The notes: a model not told the origin generated them from the letters alone. Positions 1 through 9,140 are shown, numbered from the stretch's first letter. The stretch: 64,000 nt of DNA from Lelliottia sp. JS-SCA-14 (GCF_035593345.1 NZ_CP141606.1:3038001-3102000), one strand, 5' to 3'. Translations and numbers: made by a program.

Positions 1-76
1 AAGTGTGCATTTTGTCGGGAAAGAGAGCACTTTGCTGAAATTGTCAGCAAACGATCACAGGAGGTCGATCTCCCCT

Positions 77-105
77 TTGACAAGCGTTATCGGGGTCGAT
101 AATAT
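77..105 (+). promoter_or_regulatory. Promoter of the first tRNA-Asn gene
   Basis: A perfect -35 box TTGACA (77-82) and a TAATAT -10 box (100-105) are separated by 17 bp and followed by a GC-rich stretch (gcgcccc), the discriminator type usual for stringently controlled stable-RNA promoters. The tRNA begins 19 bp downstream of the -10 box. The same promoter is present in inverted orientation in front of the second tRNA-Asn gene. Confidence 0.85.
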
Positions 106-123
106 GCGCCCCGTTCACACGAT

Positions 124-199
124 TCCTCTGTAGTTCAGTCGGTAGAACGGCGGACTGTTAATCCGTATGTCACTGGTTCGAGTCCAGTCAGAGGAGCCA
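124..199 (+). tRNA. asnT: tRNA-Asn (anticodon GTT)
   Basis: This 76-nt gene has a complete cloverleaf: acceptor stem tcctctg pairing with cagagga, anticodon loop ctgttaatc with anticodon GTT, T-loop ttcgagt, and an encoded 3' gcca. It is identical to the copies at 14771-14846 (opposite strand) and 16598-16673. In E. coli K-12 the four Asn tRNAs lie in this same neighbourhood, and the copy on this side of shiA-amn on this strand corresponds to asnT. The symbol is therefore a positional inference; the tRNA call itself is firm. A hairpin terminator follows at once. Confidence 0.95.
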
Positions 200-208
200 A
201 ATTTGAAA

Positions 209-233
209 AGCCTGCTTTTAAAGCAGGCTTTTT
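209..233 (+). terminator. Rho-independent terminator of tRNA-Asn
   Basis: An aagcctgctt / aagcaggctt stem with a short loop is followed by ttttgctttt, ending 34 bp after the tRNA. The third tRNA-Asn copy carries nearly the same terminator. Confidence 0.8.
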
Positions 234-255
234 GCTTTTCTGCGTTTGGTAAATT

Positions 256-287
256 GCCGGGTGGCGGCTTTGCCTTACCCGGCCTAC
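256..287. repeat. REP-type palindromic element
   Basis: Imperfect palindrome gccgggtggcgg...ttacccggcctac, the enterobacterial REP consensus type. It lies between the tRNA terminator and the stop of the ATPase gene, and belongs to a longer block repeated in inverted orientation at 14678-14875. Confidence 0.8.
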
Positions 288-291
288 CGTT

Positions 292-2988
292 CTACCCCTT
301 CGCTTCCACCCGCCATCTGCGCGTCAGCGGTTTTTCGATTTCGACAATTAAGAACATCACAAAACCGATAATAAAGGTGATCACCCAGTAGCGGAACGGC
401 AGCGATTCTGTGCCGAACAGCATCTGCATAAACGGCGCGTAGATGATTAAAAGTTGCAGCACCAGCAGAACGCCGGTCACGATCCAGATACCCCGGTTCG
501 CCAGCAGGCCTTTGCTTAATGAGAATCCGTCCGAGACGCGGCAGTTCAGCATGTAGAACCACTGGGCCGTCACCAGCGTCTGCAGCAGCACGGTGCGGAT
601 GAACTCCGGCGAATAGCCGCGCGGTTGCAGCCAGGCTTCCAGCACAAAGGCGCTGACGGCGATCATCGACCCGACGAAGATCACACGCCAGATGGCAAAC
701 CCGTCCATGACGTGCAGATTCGGGTTGCGCGGCGGGCGTTTCATGATGTTCTTCTCGCCCGCCTCAAACGCCAGGCCGAACGACAGGGTGGCGGAAGTCG
801 CCATGTTCATCCACAGGATCAGCACCGGCGTCAGCGGAATCAGGTTGCCCGCCAGCAGGGCAATAATAATCAGCAGCCCCTGCGCCAGGTTAGTCGGCAT
901 GATGAACAGAATGGTTTTTTTCAGGTTATCGTAGACCCGACGGCCTTCGCGAACCGCGCTGGCGATGGTGGCGAAGTTGTCATCCGTGAGCACCATATCC
1001 GCCGCCTCTTTCGTCACCTCCGTGCCCTTGATACCCATGGCGATACCGACGTCAGCCTGTTTCAGGGCAGGCGCATCGTTAACGCCATCCCCGGTCATCC
1101 CGACCACCTCTTTCTTCGCTTGCAGGGCCTGCACCAGGCGGAATTTATCCTCCGGGCTGGTGCGGGCAAAGATATCAAATTTCTGCGCCGCGTCGCTCAG
1201 TTGCTGGTCATCCATCACCTCCAGCTCGCGCCCGGTGATCGCGTTCCCGGCGTTACCGATGCCCAGCATTTTGCCGATACTCATCGCCGTTTGCGGGTGG
1301 TCGCCGGTGATCATTTTCACGCGGATGCCCGCCTGCAGGCAGTCGCCGATGGCGGTAATGGCTTCCGGTCGCGGCGGGTCCATCATCCCGGCAATCCCGA
1401 GCAGGATCACGCCCTGCTGCAGATCCGGGTGATCGAGCGTGGTTTGATCCACACCGGCCGGTTTCCAGGCCGCCGCCACCATGCGCAACCCTTCACGCGC
1501 GTACTCTTCGATCTGCGCTTCCCAGTAGGGCTGGTTGAGCGGCTCAAGGCCATTTTCCGTCTGCTGGTGCTGGCAGAGCCTGAACAGCACGTCCGGCGCG
1601 CCGGTAATCAAAATCATCTCCTCATCGCCGATGCGATGCAGGGTCGACATGTATTTGTAGAGGGAATCAAACGGGATTTTGCTGCGCAGCTCCGTCTGCA
1701 CAGGTGGGAGTGGCACTTTGGCGGCTAAAACTTTCAGCGCCCCTTCCGTCGGCCCGCCGGTAATTTTCCACAGCCCCTGATCGTCTTTCATCAGTTGACT
1801 GTCGTTACAGAGATCGATGGTGCGCAGGTAGCGCTCCAGCAGCGAGCCGTGGGCCACCGTCACCGGCGTAGGGTCATCGATGGGATGAATATTCCCGACC
1901 GGCTCGTAGCTGTCGCCCTCGACGCGGTAGATTTTATCCGCCGTGATCACCGCTTTGACGGTCATCTCGTTCATGGTCAGGGTGCCGGTTTTATCCGAGC
2001 AGATCACCGTCATCGCACCCAGAGTTTCGACCGTCGGCAGTTTGCGGATAATCGCCTTCTGCCGCGCCATCGTCTGCACGCCGAGGGAAAGGATAATCGA
2101 GATAATCGCCGGCAGACCTTCCGGGACCGAGGCCACCGCCAGGCTAATGAGCGACAGCATCAGTTCCGACACCGGCATATCGCGGAACAGCAGGCTGAAG
2201 ACAAACAGCGCCGCCATCATCACCAGGATAATAATGAAGATGGCTTTGCCGAGCTTATCCATCTGCACCAGCAGCGGGGTGCGGTGTTTTTCGATATCGG
2301 CCATCATCTGGTTGATATGACCGAGCTCCGTATCGCCCCCCGTCGCCACGACGATCCCTTTCCCGCCGCCCGAGCTGACCGTGGTGCCGGAGAACAGCAG
2401 GTTGGTGCGATCCCCTAGCGGTAACTCCCCTTCCAGCCGCTCGGTGCTTTTTTCCACGACGGTCGATTCACCCGTCAGGATCGCCTCTTCCACCCGAAGG
2501 TTATGGGCTTCGAGCAGTCGCAGGTCGGCGGGAATGCGATCGCCCGCGCGGATCACCACGATATCGCCAGGCACCAGCGCGGTGGTCGGGATGGTTTCGT
2601 GATTCCCCTGACGCACCACGACGGCCTCGCTTGAGAGCATATTGCGGATACTCTGCAGGGATTTCTCAGCGTTGCTCTCCTGGATGTGACCGATCAGGGC
2701 GTTGATTACCGCCACGCCGAGGATCACCAGAGTATCGACCCAATGACCCATCACCGCCGTGAGCAACGCCGCGGCCAGCAGGACATAGATCAGCACATCA
2801 TTGAAGTGCGCTAAAAACCGCAGCCACGCGGGTTTTCCCGGTTTTTGCGGCAGGGCATTTTCCCCGTACTGCGCGAGACGCGCCGTGGCGTCCGCGCCGG
2901 AAATGCCGTCGGCGGAGCTGTTGGTTTGTGCCAGGGTTTCTTCTACGGAGAGCCGGTAAAACGGCTGGCCCGGTTTTTCTGTATTCAT
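292..2988 (-). CDS. P-type cation-transporting ATPase (P2 subfamily)
   Basis: An 898-residue inner-membrane ion pump that uses ATP to move cations, of the Ca2+/Na+-type P2 subfamily. Visible landmarks are the N-terminal cation-ATPase domain, TGES of the actuator domain (172-175), the ion-site helix motif PEGLP (289-293), the phosphorylated aspartate in DKTGT (D332), TGDGVND near residue 630, and four to six C-terminal membrane helices. PEGLP rather than a CPx motif argues against a heavy-metal P1B pump; the transported ion (Ca2+, Mg2+ or Na+) cannot be read from the sequence. The gene lies 42 bp downstream of a UspF-like gene on the same strand, so the two are probably cotranscribed. Start ATG at 2988 is preceded by gaggacga. 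Confidence 0.9.
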   Translation of the reverse strand: MNTEKPGQPFYRLSVEETLAQTNSSADGISGADATARLAQYGENALPQKPGKPAWLRFLAHFNDVLIYVLLAAALLTAVMGHWVDTLVILGVAVINALIGHIQESNAEKSLQSIRNMLSSEAVVVRQGNHETIPTTALVPGDIVVIRAGDRIPADLRLLEAHNLRVEEAILTGESTVVEKSTERLEGELPLGDRTNLLFSGTTVSSGGGKGIVVATGGDTELGHINQMMADIEKHRTPLLVQMDKLGKAIFIIILVMMAALFVFSLLFRDMPVSELMLSLISLAVASVPEGLPAIISIILSLGVQTMARQKAIIRKLPTVETLGAMTVICSDKTGTLTMNEMTVKAVITADKIYRVEGDSYEPVGNIHPIDDPTPVTVAHGSLLERYLRTIDLCNDSQLMKDDQGLWKITGGPTEGALKVLAAKVPLPPVQTELRSKIPFDSLYKYMSTLHRIGDEEMILITGAPDVLFRLCQHQQTENGLEPLNQPYWEAQIEEYAREGLRMVAAAWKPAGVDQTTLDHPDLQQGVILLGIAGMMDPPRPEAITAIGDCLQAGIRVKMITGDHPQTAMSIGKMLGIGNAGNAITGRELEVMDDQQLSDAAQKFDIFARTSPEDKFRLVQALQAKKEVVGMTGDGVNDAPALKQADVGIAMGIKGTEVTKEAADMVLTDDNFATIASAVREGRRVYDNLKKTILFIMPTNLAQGLLIIIALLAGNLIPLTPVLILWMNMATSATLSFGLAFEAGEKNIMKRPPRNPNLHVMDGFAIWRVIFVGSMIAVSAFVLEAWLQPRGYSPEFIRTVLLQTLVTAQWFYMLNCRVSDGFSLSKGLLANRGIWIVTGVLLVLQLLIIYAPFMQMLFGTESLPFRYWVITFIIGFVMFLIVEIEKPLTRRWRVEAKG

Positions 2989-3030
2989 TATTTCGTCCTC
3001 ACGTCCTGCAACGAAAATCGCCCTTTGCCC

Positions 3031-3462
3031 TTAACGCACAACAAATACCGGCACGTGCGCGTAGCGAACAATATTGGCTGCATCCGAGCCGAGTAAATGG
3101 GTCTGAATATTGGGGTTGCGCGAGCCGATAATGATCACGTCCGCCGTCAGCTCGTCGCCGAGTTTTGTCACTTCATCGCGGACGTTGCCGCTGCGGACGT
3201 GAAAATGAATGCGATCCTGTGGAAAAGCGGTTTTTTGCGCCAGGGCGGTAAGTTTTTCTTTTGCGTTATTAATCATGTAGTCATCCATTTTCCGCGCGTC
3301 GGAGATAAACCCGCGGGTCAGTTCGGGCGAGAATTTGGGGATGACGTGCAGTAAATGGATATCCGCCGAGGAGGATTGCGCGAGGAACTGGGCATGGGCC
3401 AGCGCCTTATCGGCCAGGCCGATTTCATAGACATCGACCGGAACCAGAATATTTCTGTACAT
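3031..3462 (-). CDS. Universal stress protein, UspF-like
   Basis: A 143-residue cytoplasmic protein of the UspA superfamily, closest in pattern to UspF/UspG. It opens with the family signature MYRNILVPVDV and ends with an ATP-loop region (GSRNPNIQTHLLGSDAANIV) and a VFVVR C-terminus that matches UspF almost position by position. Start ATG at 3462 is chosen because an aaaagga ribosome site sits 9 bp upstream; an in-frame ATG at 3471 would overlap that site. It precedes the P-type ATPase gene on the same strand, an arrangement that suggests a joint stress or ion response. Its own role is not known. Confidence 0.88.
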   Translation of the reverse strand: MYRNILVPVDVYEIGLADKALAHAQFLAQSSSADIHLLHVIPKFSPELTRGFISDARKMDDYMINNAKEKLTALAQKTAFPQDRIHFHVRSGNVRDEVTKLGDELTADVIIIGSRNPNIQTHLLGSDAANIVRYAHVPVFVVR

Positions 3463-3831
3463 AGTGAGCATCCTTTTATTACCAATAAGAAAAGTAATGA
3501 ATAACACTACAGGTCGTGGAACACAGAGGAATAAGCACCACCACCGGGTACGAAGAAATGAAAGGGATGTTATTAAACGTAGCACAGGACTCTCGTTATT
3601 TTACTGCCGCGCACTCATTATCTGAATAATCATGGATTAACACCTAAGTACTTTCTCATCTCTCATTCAAAGGCATGAATTCCGCGGGCCTGCCAATTTT
3701 AGGCTCGGCTTAACCTTTTCCCACTTCACAGGCTATGCTCATAAAAAGACATTCTGGCTTGCTTAACAATCCACTACCGACGCTGGATGAGCATGCCTGA
3801 CTCGCTTGCAGGTATTCGAAAGGGAGGAAAG
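3463..3831. other. Intergenic region between usp-ATPase and the RND operon
   Basis: This 369-bp divergent spacer must hold the promoter of the usp-ATPase pair (leftwards) and probably that of the small membrane peptide and RND genes (rightwards). I see no convincing consensus -35/-10 pair, operator palindrome or further coding sequence in it. Confidence 0.5.
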
Positions 3832-3942
3832 ATGTTTGGATATAGCCTGATTCGCCTCGCGTTGTTTATTGCCCTGGCCATAGTGTCCAGCGCCGCCGTG
3901 GGATTATTGACTTATCTGGTGGTTTCGGCTCTCGCGGAATAA
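3832..3942 (+). CDS. Putative 36-residue single-span membrane peptide
   Basis: ATG at 3832 follows an excellent ribosome binding site (agggagg, 3821-3827, 4 bp spacing) and is read for 36 codons to TAA. The product starts MFGYSLIRLALFIALAIVSS, then continues with a small-residue and valine/leucine-rich stretch and ends ALAE. It has one charged residue near the N-terminus and an acidic C-terminus, consistent with one transmembrane helix. It ends 57 bp before the GTG of the RND adaptor gene. I do not recognise a family. The strong ribosome site and all-hydrophobic reading frame favour a real gene, possibly an accessory subunit of the adjacent pump; this is inference. Confidence 0.55.
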   Translation: MFGYSLIRLALFIALAIVSSAAVGLLTYLVVSALAE

Positions 3943-3999
3943 AACCGTGCAAGGTAAGTGTTCGTAATAAATAGCGTTTTTATTTATTAGGGGAATAGT

Positions 4000-5085
4000 G
4001 TGAATCGTTACGTTGCGCTGATGCCAGTTCTTATTCTTTTCATTGCTGCCTGCGATCAAAAAGCGCCAGAAGCCACACCCCAGCCGAGAATGGTGAAAGT
4101 CGCCACGGTGACGGACGCAGGCCAGGCGCAGCAGCGCGTCTTTCCCGCCAGAATAGAGTCCGGCGACGCCACCGACCTCTCATTTAAACGCGGCGGCCAG
4201 ATTGAAACGCTCGATATTCGCCAGGGCACTCCCGTAAAACAGGGCCAACAGCTGGCGAGCCTCAACGCGCGGGAAGCCCAGCAGCGCGTGAGAGACCGAC
4301 AAACTTCCGCCACTCTGGCCCAGCGCCAGTTCGATCGCTTCCAGACCCTGGCCGGACGCCAGGCCATCTCCAAAGCGGAGATGGACGTGCAGCGCGCCAC
4401 CCGCGATTCCGCCAATGCGGCGCTGAAAATCGCCCAGGAGGAGCTGAGCCAGATGACGCTCACTGCCCCTTTCGCGGGCACGGCGGCCAGCGTGCAGGTG
4501 CGCAATCATCAGGTCGTTTCTGCCGGGCAGCCGATTGTGACCCTGACCCGCACCGATCTGCTCGACGTGGTGTTTAGCATTCCGGAAAATCTGTTCAAAA
4601 CTCTGGATATCCGTAACGCTGACTATCGCCCGGTGGTGAAGATCAATTCGATTCCGGACCGCGAATTTAGCGCGGTGTACAAAGAGCACACCGGCAGCAG
4701 CGACAGCAATACCCTCACCTGGCAGGTGATTTTAACCATGCCGCGTCCGGATGATTTTCCGGCGGTGGGCGGCGTGAGCGGCACGGTGACCGTCAATCTG
4801 GCGAATCTCCCGGCGGGCGCGGGACGCAATGCGCTGGTGGTGCCGGTCGAAGCGGTATTCAATCCGGATAACAGCCCGCGCAACCAGCCGCACGTCTGGG
4901 TGGTAAAAGGCGATGGCGATAATCTGCAGCTGGAAGATCGCCAGGTGACGGTCGGGCAGGTCACCGCTCAGGGCGTGATCGTCACCGAGGGTCTGAAAGC
5001 CGGAGAGCGCGTCGTCGCGGCGGGCGTTGGCGAATTACACGCCAAACAGCCGGTACGTATCTGGACGCGTGAGCGAGGTCTGTAA
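4000..5085 (+). CDS. RND efflux periplasmic adaptor lipoprotein (MFP family)
   Basis: A 361-residue membrane-fusion protein that links an RND pump to an outer-membrane channel. The signal peptide ends in the lipobox FIAAC (Cys18); aspartate at +2 is the known Lol-avoidance residue, so the lipoprotein should stay in the inner membrane. After it come the split biotinyl-lipoyl-like domain, an alanine/glutamine-rich alpha hairpin (about 95-150) and the beta-barrel/membrane-proximal domains. The start is GTG at 4000 with an aggggaa ribosome site just upstream. The stop overlaps the ATG of the permease gene (TAATG), so translation is coupled. No outer-membrane factor is encoded nearby, so it presumably uses TolC. 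Substrate unknown. Confidence 0.9.
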   Translation: MNRYVALMPVLILFIAACDQKAPEATPQPRMVKVATVTDAGQAQQRVFPARIESGDATDLSFKRGGQIETLDIRQGTPVKQGQQLASLNAREAQQRVRDRQTSATLAQRQFDRFQTLAGRQAISKAEMDVQRATRDSANAALKIAQEELSQMTLTAPFAGTAASVQVRNHQVVSAGQPIVTLTRTDLLDVVFSIPENLFKTLDIRNADYRPVVKINSIPDREFSAVYKEHTGSSDSNTLTWQVILTMPRPDDFPAVGGVSGTVTVNLANLPAGAGRNALVVPVEAVFNPDNSPRNQPHVWVVKGDGDNLQLEDRQVTVGQVTAQGVIVTEGLKAGERVVAAGVGELHAKQPVRIWTRERGL

Positions 5086-8000
5086 TGGATATCTCTCGCC
5101 AGTTTATCGACAACCCGATTCGCGTCTGGCTGACGGTGCTGCTCCTCGGCGTCGGCGGAATTTTTGCCCTGCTCAATATTGGTCGGCTGGAAGATCCGGC
5201 GTTTACCATTAAAACGGCGGTGGTGGTCACCCACTACCCGGGCGCGTCGGCTCAGCAGGTGGAAGAGGAGGTCACGCTGCCGCTGGAAAATGCCCTGCAG
5301 CAGTTGCCCTACCTCGATAACGTCAGCTCGATCTCTTCCAACGGGCTGTCGCAAATCACCGTGAATATCGCCTCGCGCTACCACTCCAACGAACTGCCGC
5401 AAATCTGGGACGAGCTGCGCCGCCGCGTGGGCGACGCGTCGCGCCAGTTTCCACCGGGGGTGGTGACGCCGTTCGTCAATGACGACTTCGGCGATGTGTT
5501 TGGTTTTTTCTTTGCCATCTCGGGCGATAATTTTACCAATCCTGAACTGTCTCAGTATGCCGACCAGTTGCGCCGTGAGCTGGTGCTGATCCCCGGCGTC
5601 GGGAAAGTGGCGATTGGCGGCGCGGTGCCGCAGCAGATTAATGTGGATATCAACCTCGCGAAAATGGCGGCGCGCGGGGTCACCCTCGGGCAGATTTCGA
5701 CGCTACTGGGGCGAGTGAACAGCGTAGCCAACGCCGGGGAGATTGCCTCCGGGAGCGAATCTATTCGCCTACACCCGACGGGTGAGTTTGAAAATCTTGA
5801 TGAACTCGGGGATTTGATTATCACCCCACCCGGCGTAGGTGCGGCGACGCGCTTGCGGGATATCGCCACCATTTCGCGCGGGCTGACGGTTTCCCCGTCG
5901 AGTATTTACCATGCCAACGGTCGTCAGGCCGTGACCATGGGCGTTTCGTTTATTCCGGGCGTGAACGTCATTGACGTGGGCCGCGCGCTGGAGGCCAAAC
6001 TGCAGCAGATGTCGGCGGAAAAACCGGCGGGCATTAACATCGATCTGTTCTACGACCAGGCCGCCGAAGTGGGCCACTCGGTGAACGGATTTATCATTAA
6101 CTTCCTGATGGCGCTGGCGATTGTCATCGGCGTGCTGCTGATTTTTATGGGCTTGCGCAGCGGGATTATCATCGCCCTGTCGCTGGCCCTGAACGTGCTG
6201 GGCACGCTGCTGATCATGTACCTGTGGGGCATTGAGCTACAGCGCATCTCGCTCGGGGCGTTGATTATCGCCCTGAGTATGCTGGTGGATAATGCGATCG
6301 TGATCGTGGAAGGCGTCCTGATCGCCCGGCAGCGCGGCTCCACGCTTATGACGGCGATTAACTACGTCATTCGCCGCTCTGCCCTGCCCCTGCTGGGCGC
6401 GACGGTGATCGCGATCCTCGCCTTTGCGCCGATTGGGCTGTCGCAGGATTCGACGGGCGAATACTGTAAATCCCTGTTCCAGGTGCTGCTGATCTCTCTG
6501 CTGCTGAGCTGGTTCTCGGCGCTGACCCTCACCCCGGTGATGATCAAATGGTGGTTGTTTAAGGGCCAGCAAACCGCCGACACACCGGCGGAGGTCGATC
6601 CCTACAACCGGCGCTTTTACCGTCTGTACCAGAACATGCTCAACGCGCTGCTGGTGCGCAAAACGATCACCCTGACGCTGATGGCGGTTCTGCTGGCTGG
6701 CGCTATCTGGGGCTTCGGAGCCGTCCGGCAAAACTTCTTCCCGTCGTCAAATACGCCGATTTTCTTTGTCGACCTGTGGCTGCCCTACGGGACGGATATC
6801 GCCCAGACCGAAAGGATCACCAGCGAGATTGAAAAATCGATCAACGGCCAGCCGGGCGTGGTTACTACCGTCTCGACCATTGGCCAGGGGAGCATGCGTT
6901 TTATCCTGACCTACAGCGGCCAGCGGCAGTACAGCAACTACGCGCAAATCATGGTGCGCATGGACGATCAGCGTAACATTGCCGCCCTGACCCGCCACGT
7001 CGACGAGGATATTGCCCGCCACTATCCGGAGATTAACGCCAGCACCAAACGGGTGATGTTCGGCCCGTCCGGCGACAGCGCCATTGAAGTGCGCATCAAA
7101 GGGCCGGACCCGGATCGGCTGCGGCTGATTGCCAGCCAGGTGGATGACATTCTGGCCCGCGATCCGGCGACGGACAGCGTCCGTAACGACTGGCAAAACC
7201 GCAGCAAAGTGATCCGCCCGCAGTACGTCGCCGCCTCCGGGCGCGAGCTGGGGGTGGATAAACAGGATATCGACAGTGCGCTGGAGATGAATTTCTCCGG
7301 CAGCCGCGTCGGGTTGTACCGGGAAGGTTCGGACCTGCTGCCCGTGGTGGTGCGCCCGCCGGAGAGCGAGCGCCAGGATGCCAATCATCTCAACAACGTG
7401 CTGGTGTGGAGTCAAAACCGCCAGCAGTACATTCCCCTGAGCAACGTGGTGAGCGGCTTTGCGCTGGAGTGGGAAGATCCGCTGATCCTGCGCCGGGACC
7501 GCAGCCGGGTGCTGACGGTGCAGACCGACCCCGACCCGCTCAGCAACGAAACCTCCGGCGATATTCTGGCCCGGGTGAAACCTGATATTGATGCCCTGCC
7601 GCTGCCGCACGGCTACAGCATTGAGTGGGGTGGCGATGCGGAAAACTCCAGCGAGGCGCAGCAGGGCATTTTCACCACCCTGCCGATCGGTTTCCTGGTG
7701 ATGTTCATCATCACCATCCTGATGTTCAGCTCGGTGAAAAACGCGGTGGCGATCTGGCTGACGGTGCCGCTGGCGCTGATCGGCGTGACGCCGGGCTTTT
7801 TACTCACCGGCATTCCGTTTGGTTTTATGGCGCTGATTGGGCTGCTGAGTCTGAGCGGGATGCTCATTCGTAACGGCATCGTGCTGGTGGAAGAGATTGA
7901 GCAGCAGAAAGAGCACAAAGCCCAGCATCAGGCGATCGTCGATGCCGCCACCTCGCGCTTGCGCCCTATTCTGCTGACGGCCTTTACGACGGTGCTGGGG

Positions 8001-8147
8001 CTGGCCCCGCTGCTGCGCGATGTCTTCTTCCAGAGCATGGCGGTGGTGATCATGTTTGGCCTGGGCTTTGCCACTATCTTGACGCTGCTGGTACTTCCGG
8101 TTATTTATGCCTGTTTCCACCCCACGGAGAGGGCAGAACCCCAATGA
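5085..8147 (+). CDS. RND efflux permease (HAE1-type)
   Basis: A 1020-residue proton-driven trimeric inner-membrane exporter with the usual 12 helices and two large periplasmic loops. The TM4 proton-relay motif reads LVDNAIVIVEG, with one aspartate where AcrB has the pair Asp-Asp, and the TM10 position held by lysine in AcrB lies in GMLIRNGIVLVEE, with arginine. It therefore belongs to the VDN subgroup of RND pumps rather than to AcrB/AcrD/AcrF or the MdtBC type. It overlaps the adaptor gene by 1 bp and the following acyltransferase gene by 4 bp (ATGA), so the three genes form one operon. The substrate is not deducible; drugs, bile-type compounds or lipids are all possible. Confidence 0.92.
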   Translation: MDISRQFIDNPIRVWLTVLLLGVGGIFALLNIGRLEDPAFTIKTAVVVTHYPGASAQQVEEEVTLPLENALQQLPYLDNVSSISSNGLSQITVNIASRYHSNELPQIWDELRRRVGDASRQFPPGVVTPFVNDDFGDVFGFFFAISGDNFTNPELSQYADQLRRELVLIPGVGKVAIGGAVPQQINVDINLAKMAARGVTLGQISTLLGRVNSVANAGEIASGSESIRLHPTGEFENLDELGDLIITPPGVGAATRLRDIATISRGLTVSPSSIYHANGRQAVTMGVSFIPGVNVIDVGRALEAKLQQMSAEKPAGINIDLFYDQAAEVGHSVNGFIINFLMALAIVIGVLLIFMGLRSGIIIALSLALNVLGTLLIMYLWGIELQRISLGALIIALSMLVDNAIVIVEGVLIARQRGSTLMTAINYVIRRSALPLLGATVIAILAFAPIGLSQDSTGEYCKSLFQVLLISLLLSWFSALTLTPVMIKWWLFKGQQTADTPAEVDPYNRRFYRLYQNMLNALLVRKTITLTLMAVLLAGAIWGFGAVRQNFFPSSNTPIFFVDLWLPYGTDIAQTERITSEIEKSINGQPGVVTTVSTIGQGSMRFILTYSGQRQYSNYAQIMVRMDDQRNIAALTRHVDEDIARHYPEINASTKRVMFGPSGDSAIEVRIKGPDPDRLRLIASQVDDILARDPATDSVRNDWQNRSKVIRPQYVAASGRELGVDKQDIDSALEMNFSGSRVGLYREGSDLLPVVVRPPESERQDANHLNNVLVWSQNRQQYIPLSNVVSGFALEWEDPLILRRDRSRVLTVQTDPDPLSNETSGDILARVKPDIDALPLPHGYSIEWGGDAENSSEAQQGIFTTLPIGFLVMFIITILMFSSVKNAVAIWLTVPLALIGVTPGFLLTGIPFGFMALIGLLSLSGMLIRNGIVLVEEIEQQKEHKAQHQAIVDAATSRLRPILLTAFTTVLGLAPLLRDVFFQSMAVVIMFGLGFATILTLLVLPVIYACFHPTERAEPQ

Positions 8148-9109
8148 ACCCAACCGGGCTGAACATTATTAAAACGCTGGGATGCATGACGGCGGTGACC
8201 TTTTTCACTCTGTACCACACCTGGGATCGCTACGATTACGATTATCACTGGATCCTCGGTTTCCTGACCTTTATCTCCACTATCGCCACGCCGCTGTTTT
8301 TTGTGGTGGCGGGCTATCTGGACGCTCAGTCTCGGCACGGCTCGCGCTGGCAGCTCGGAAAGATCAAAGCGGTGGTGGTGGTGTTTTTGTTCTGGATGAC
8401 GGTCTATTACCTGTGGGAGCCATATCAACGCGGGTATTTAATCCAGCCGTGGTTTGTCTTCACCTTTATCGTGATTTATACCTTCCACCCGCTGATTGAG
8501 TGGCTAAGCCAGCGGCGACGCCTGTTTTTCGGCGTGATTTTCACCCTGCTGGTGTTTGCCTATGGCTACGATTTGCTGTCGGCGCTTTATCCCGATAAGC
8601 ATCTCCTGTCGCTGGCGCCGCAGTATCGGCTCTGGACCTGGCTGCTGTTTTATCTCACCGGTCAGATTTTTTTCGACCCGCTGGTTTCCGCCTGGATAAG
8701 TAAAGACAAAGTGGTGAAAGCGGCCATCGCGGCGATTCCGGTAATTTATCTGTTCACCTGGTTTTATGAGCGGCACTTCTTTTTCGCCCTGTTCAAGGCG
8801 GATCGCAACGCATTTATTCTGACCGGCTCGCAGATTTACATCCTGATCGTGGCGCTGGTGATTGCCGCCAACGGCGTGCGGTTTCGCAGAAATATCGAGT
8901 TCAAAGAGGCGATTTTAGCCGCGGTCAGTAAAACGATGACCGGGGTGTATATTCTTCACTATTCGGTGTTTCACCTGCTTACGTCGCTGATCCCTGTGAC
9001 CTCACTCACCACTAAGCTGCTGCTGATTGGGCTGACGTTTGTGGCGTCGGTGCTGATTTCGATGCTGGCGCTGTCGCATTCGACGGTTAAGAAGATCATC
9101 ACGCTTTGA
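8144..9109 (+). CDS. Membrane acyltransferase, acyltransferase-3 family
   Basis: A 321-residue integral membrane protein with about ten predicted helices. The N-terminal part (LNIIKTLGCMTAVTFFTLYHTW, then STIATPLFFVVAGYL) fits the acyltransferase-3 family (WecH/YiaH/OafA type), whose members acylate sugars or other acceptors at the inner membrane; the usual histidine of helix 1 is present in FFTLYHTW. The C-terminal YILHYSVF motif is also typical. It overlaps the RND permease stop by 4 bp and ends the operon. A pump coupled to an acyltransferase suggests that one acts on a molecule handled by the other, but the acceptor is unknown. Confidence 0.75.
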   Translation: MNPTGLNIIKTLGCMTAVTFFTLYHTWDRYDYDYHWILGFLTFISTIATPLFFVVAGYLDAQSRHGSRWQLGKIKAVVVVFLFWMTVYYLWEPYQRGYLIQPWFVFTFIVIYTFHPLIEWLSQRRRLFFGVIFTLLVFAYGYDLLSALYPDKHLLSLAPQYRLWTWLLFYLTGQIFFDPLVSAWISKDKVVKAAIAAIPVIYLFTWFYERHFFFALFKADRNAFILTGSQIYILIVALVIAANGVRFRRNIEFKEAILAAVSKTMTGVYILHYSVFHLLTSLIPVTSLTTKLLLIGLTFVASVLISMLALSHSTVKKIITL

Positions 9110-9140
9110 GACCGTGCGCGCTTCGGGCTAGTGCGGTCTG

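Noticed and set aside
625..1728. A long open frame (367 codons) antisense to the P-type ATPase gene
   Set aside because: It is rich in Arg, His and Gln with no recognisable domain, as expected for the complement of a GC-rich gene; the ATPase on the other strand is full length with all motifs.
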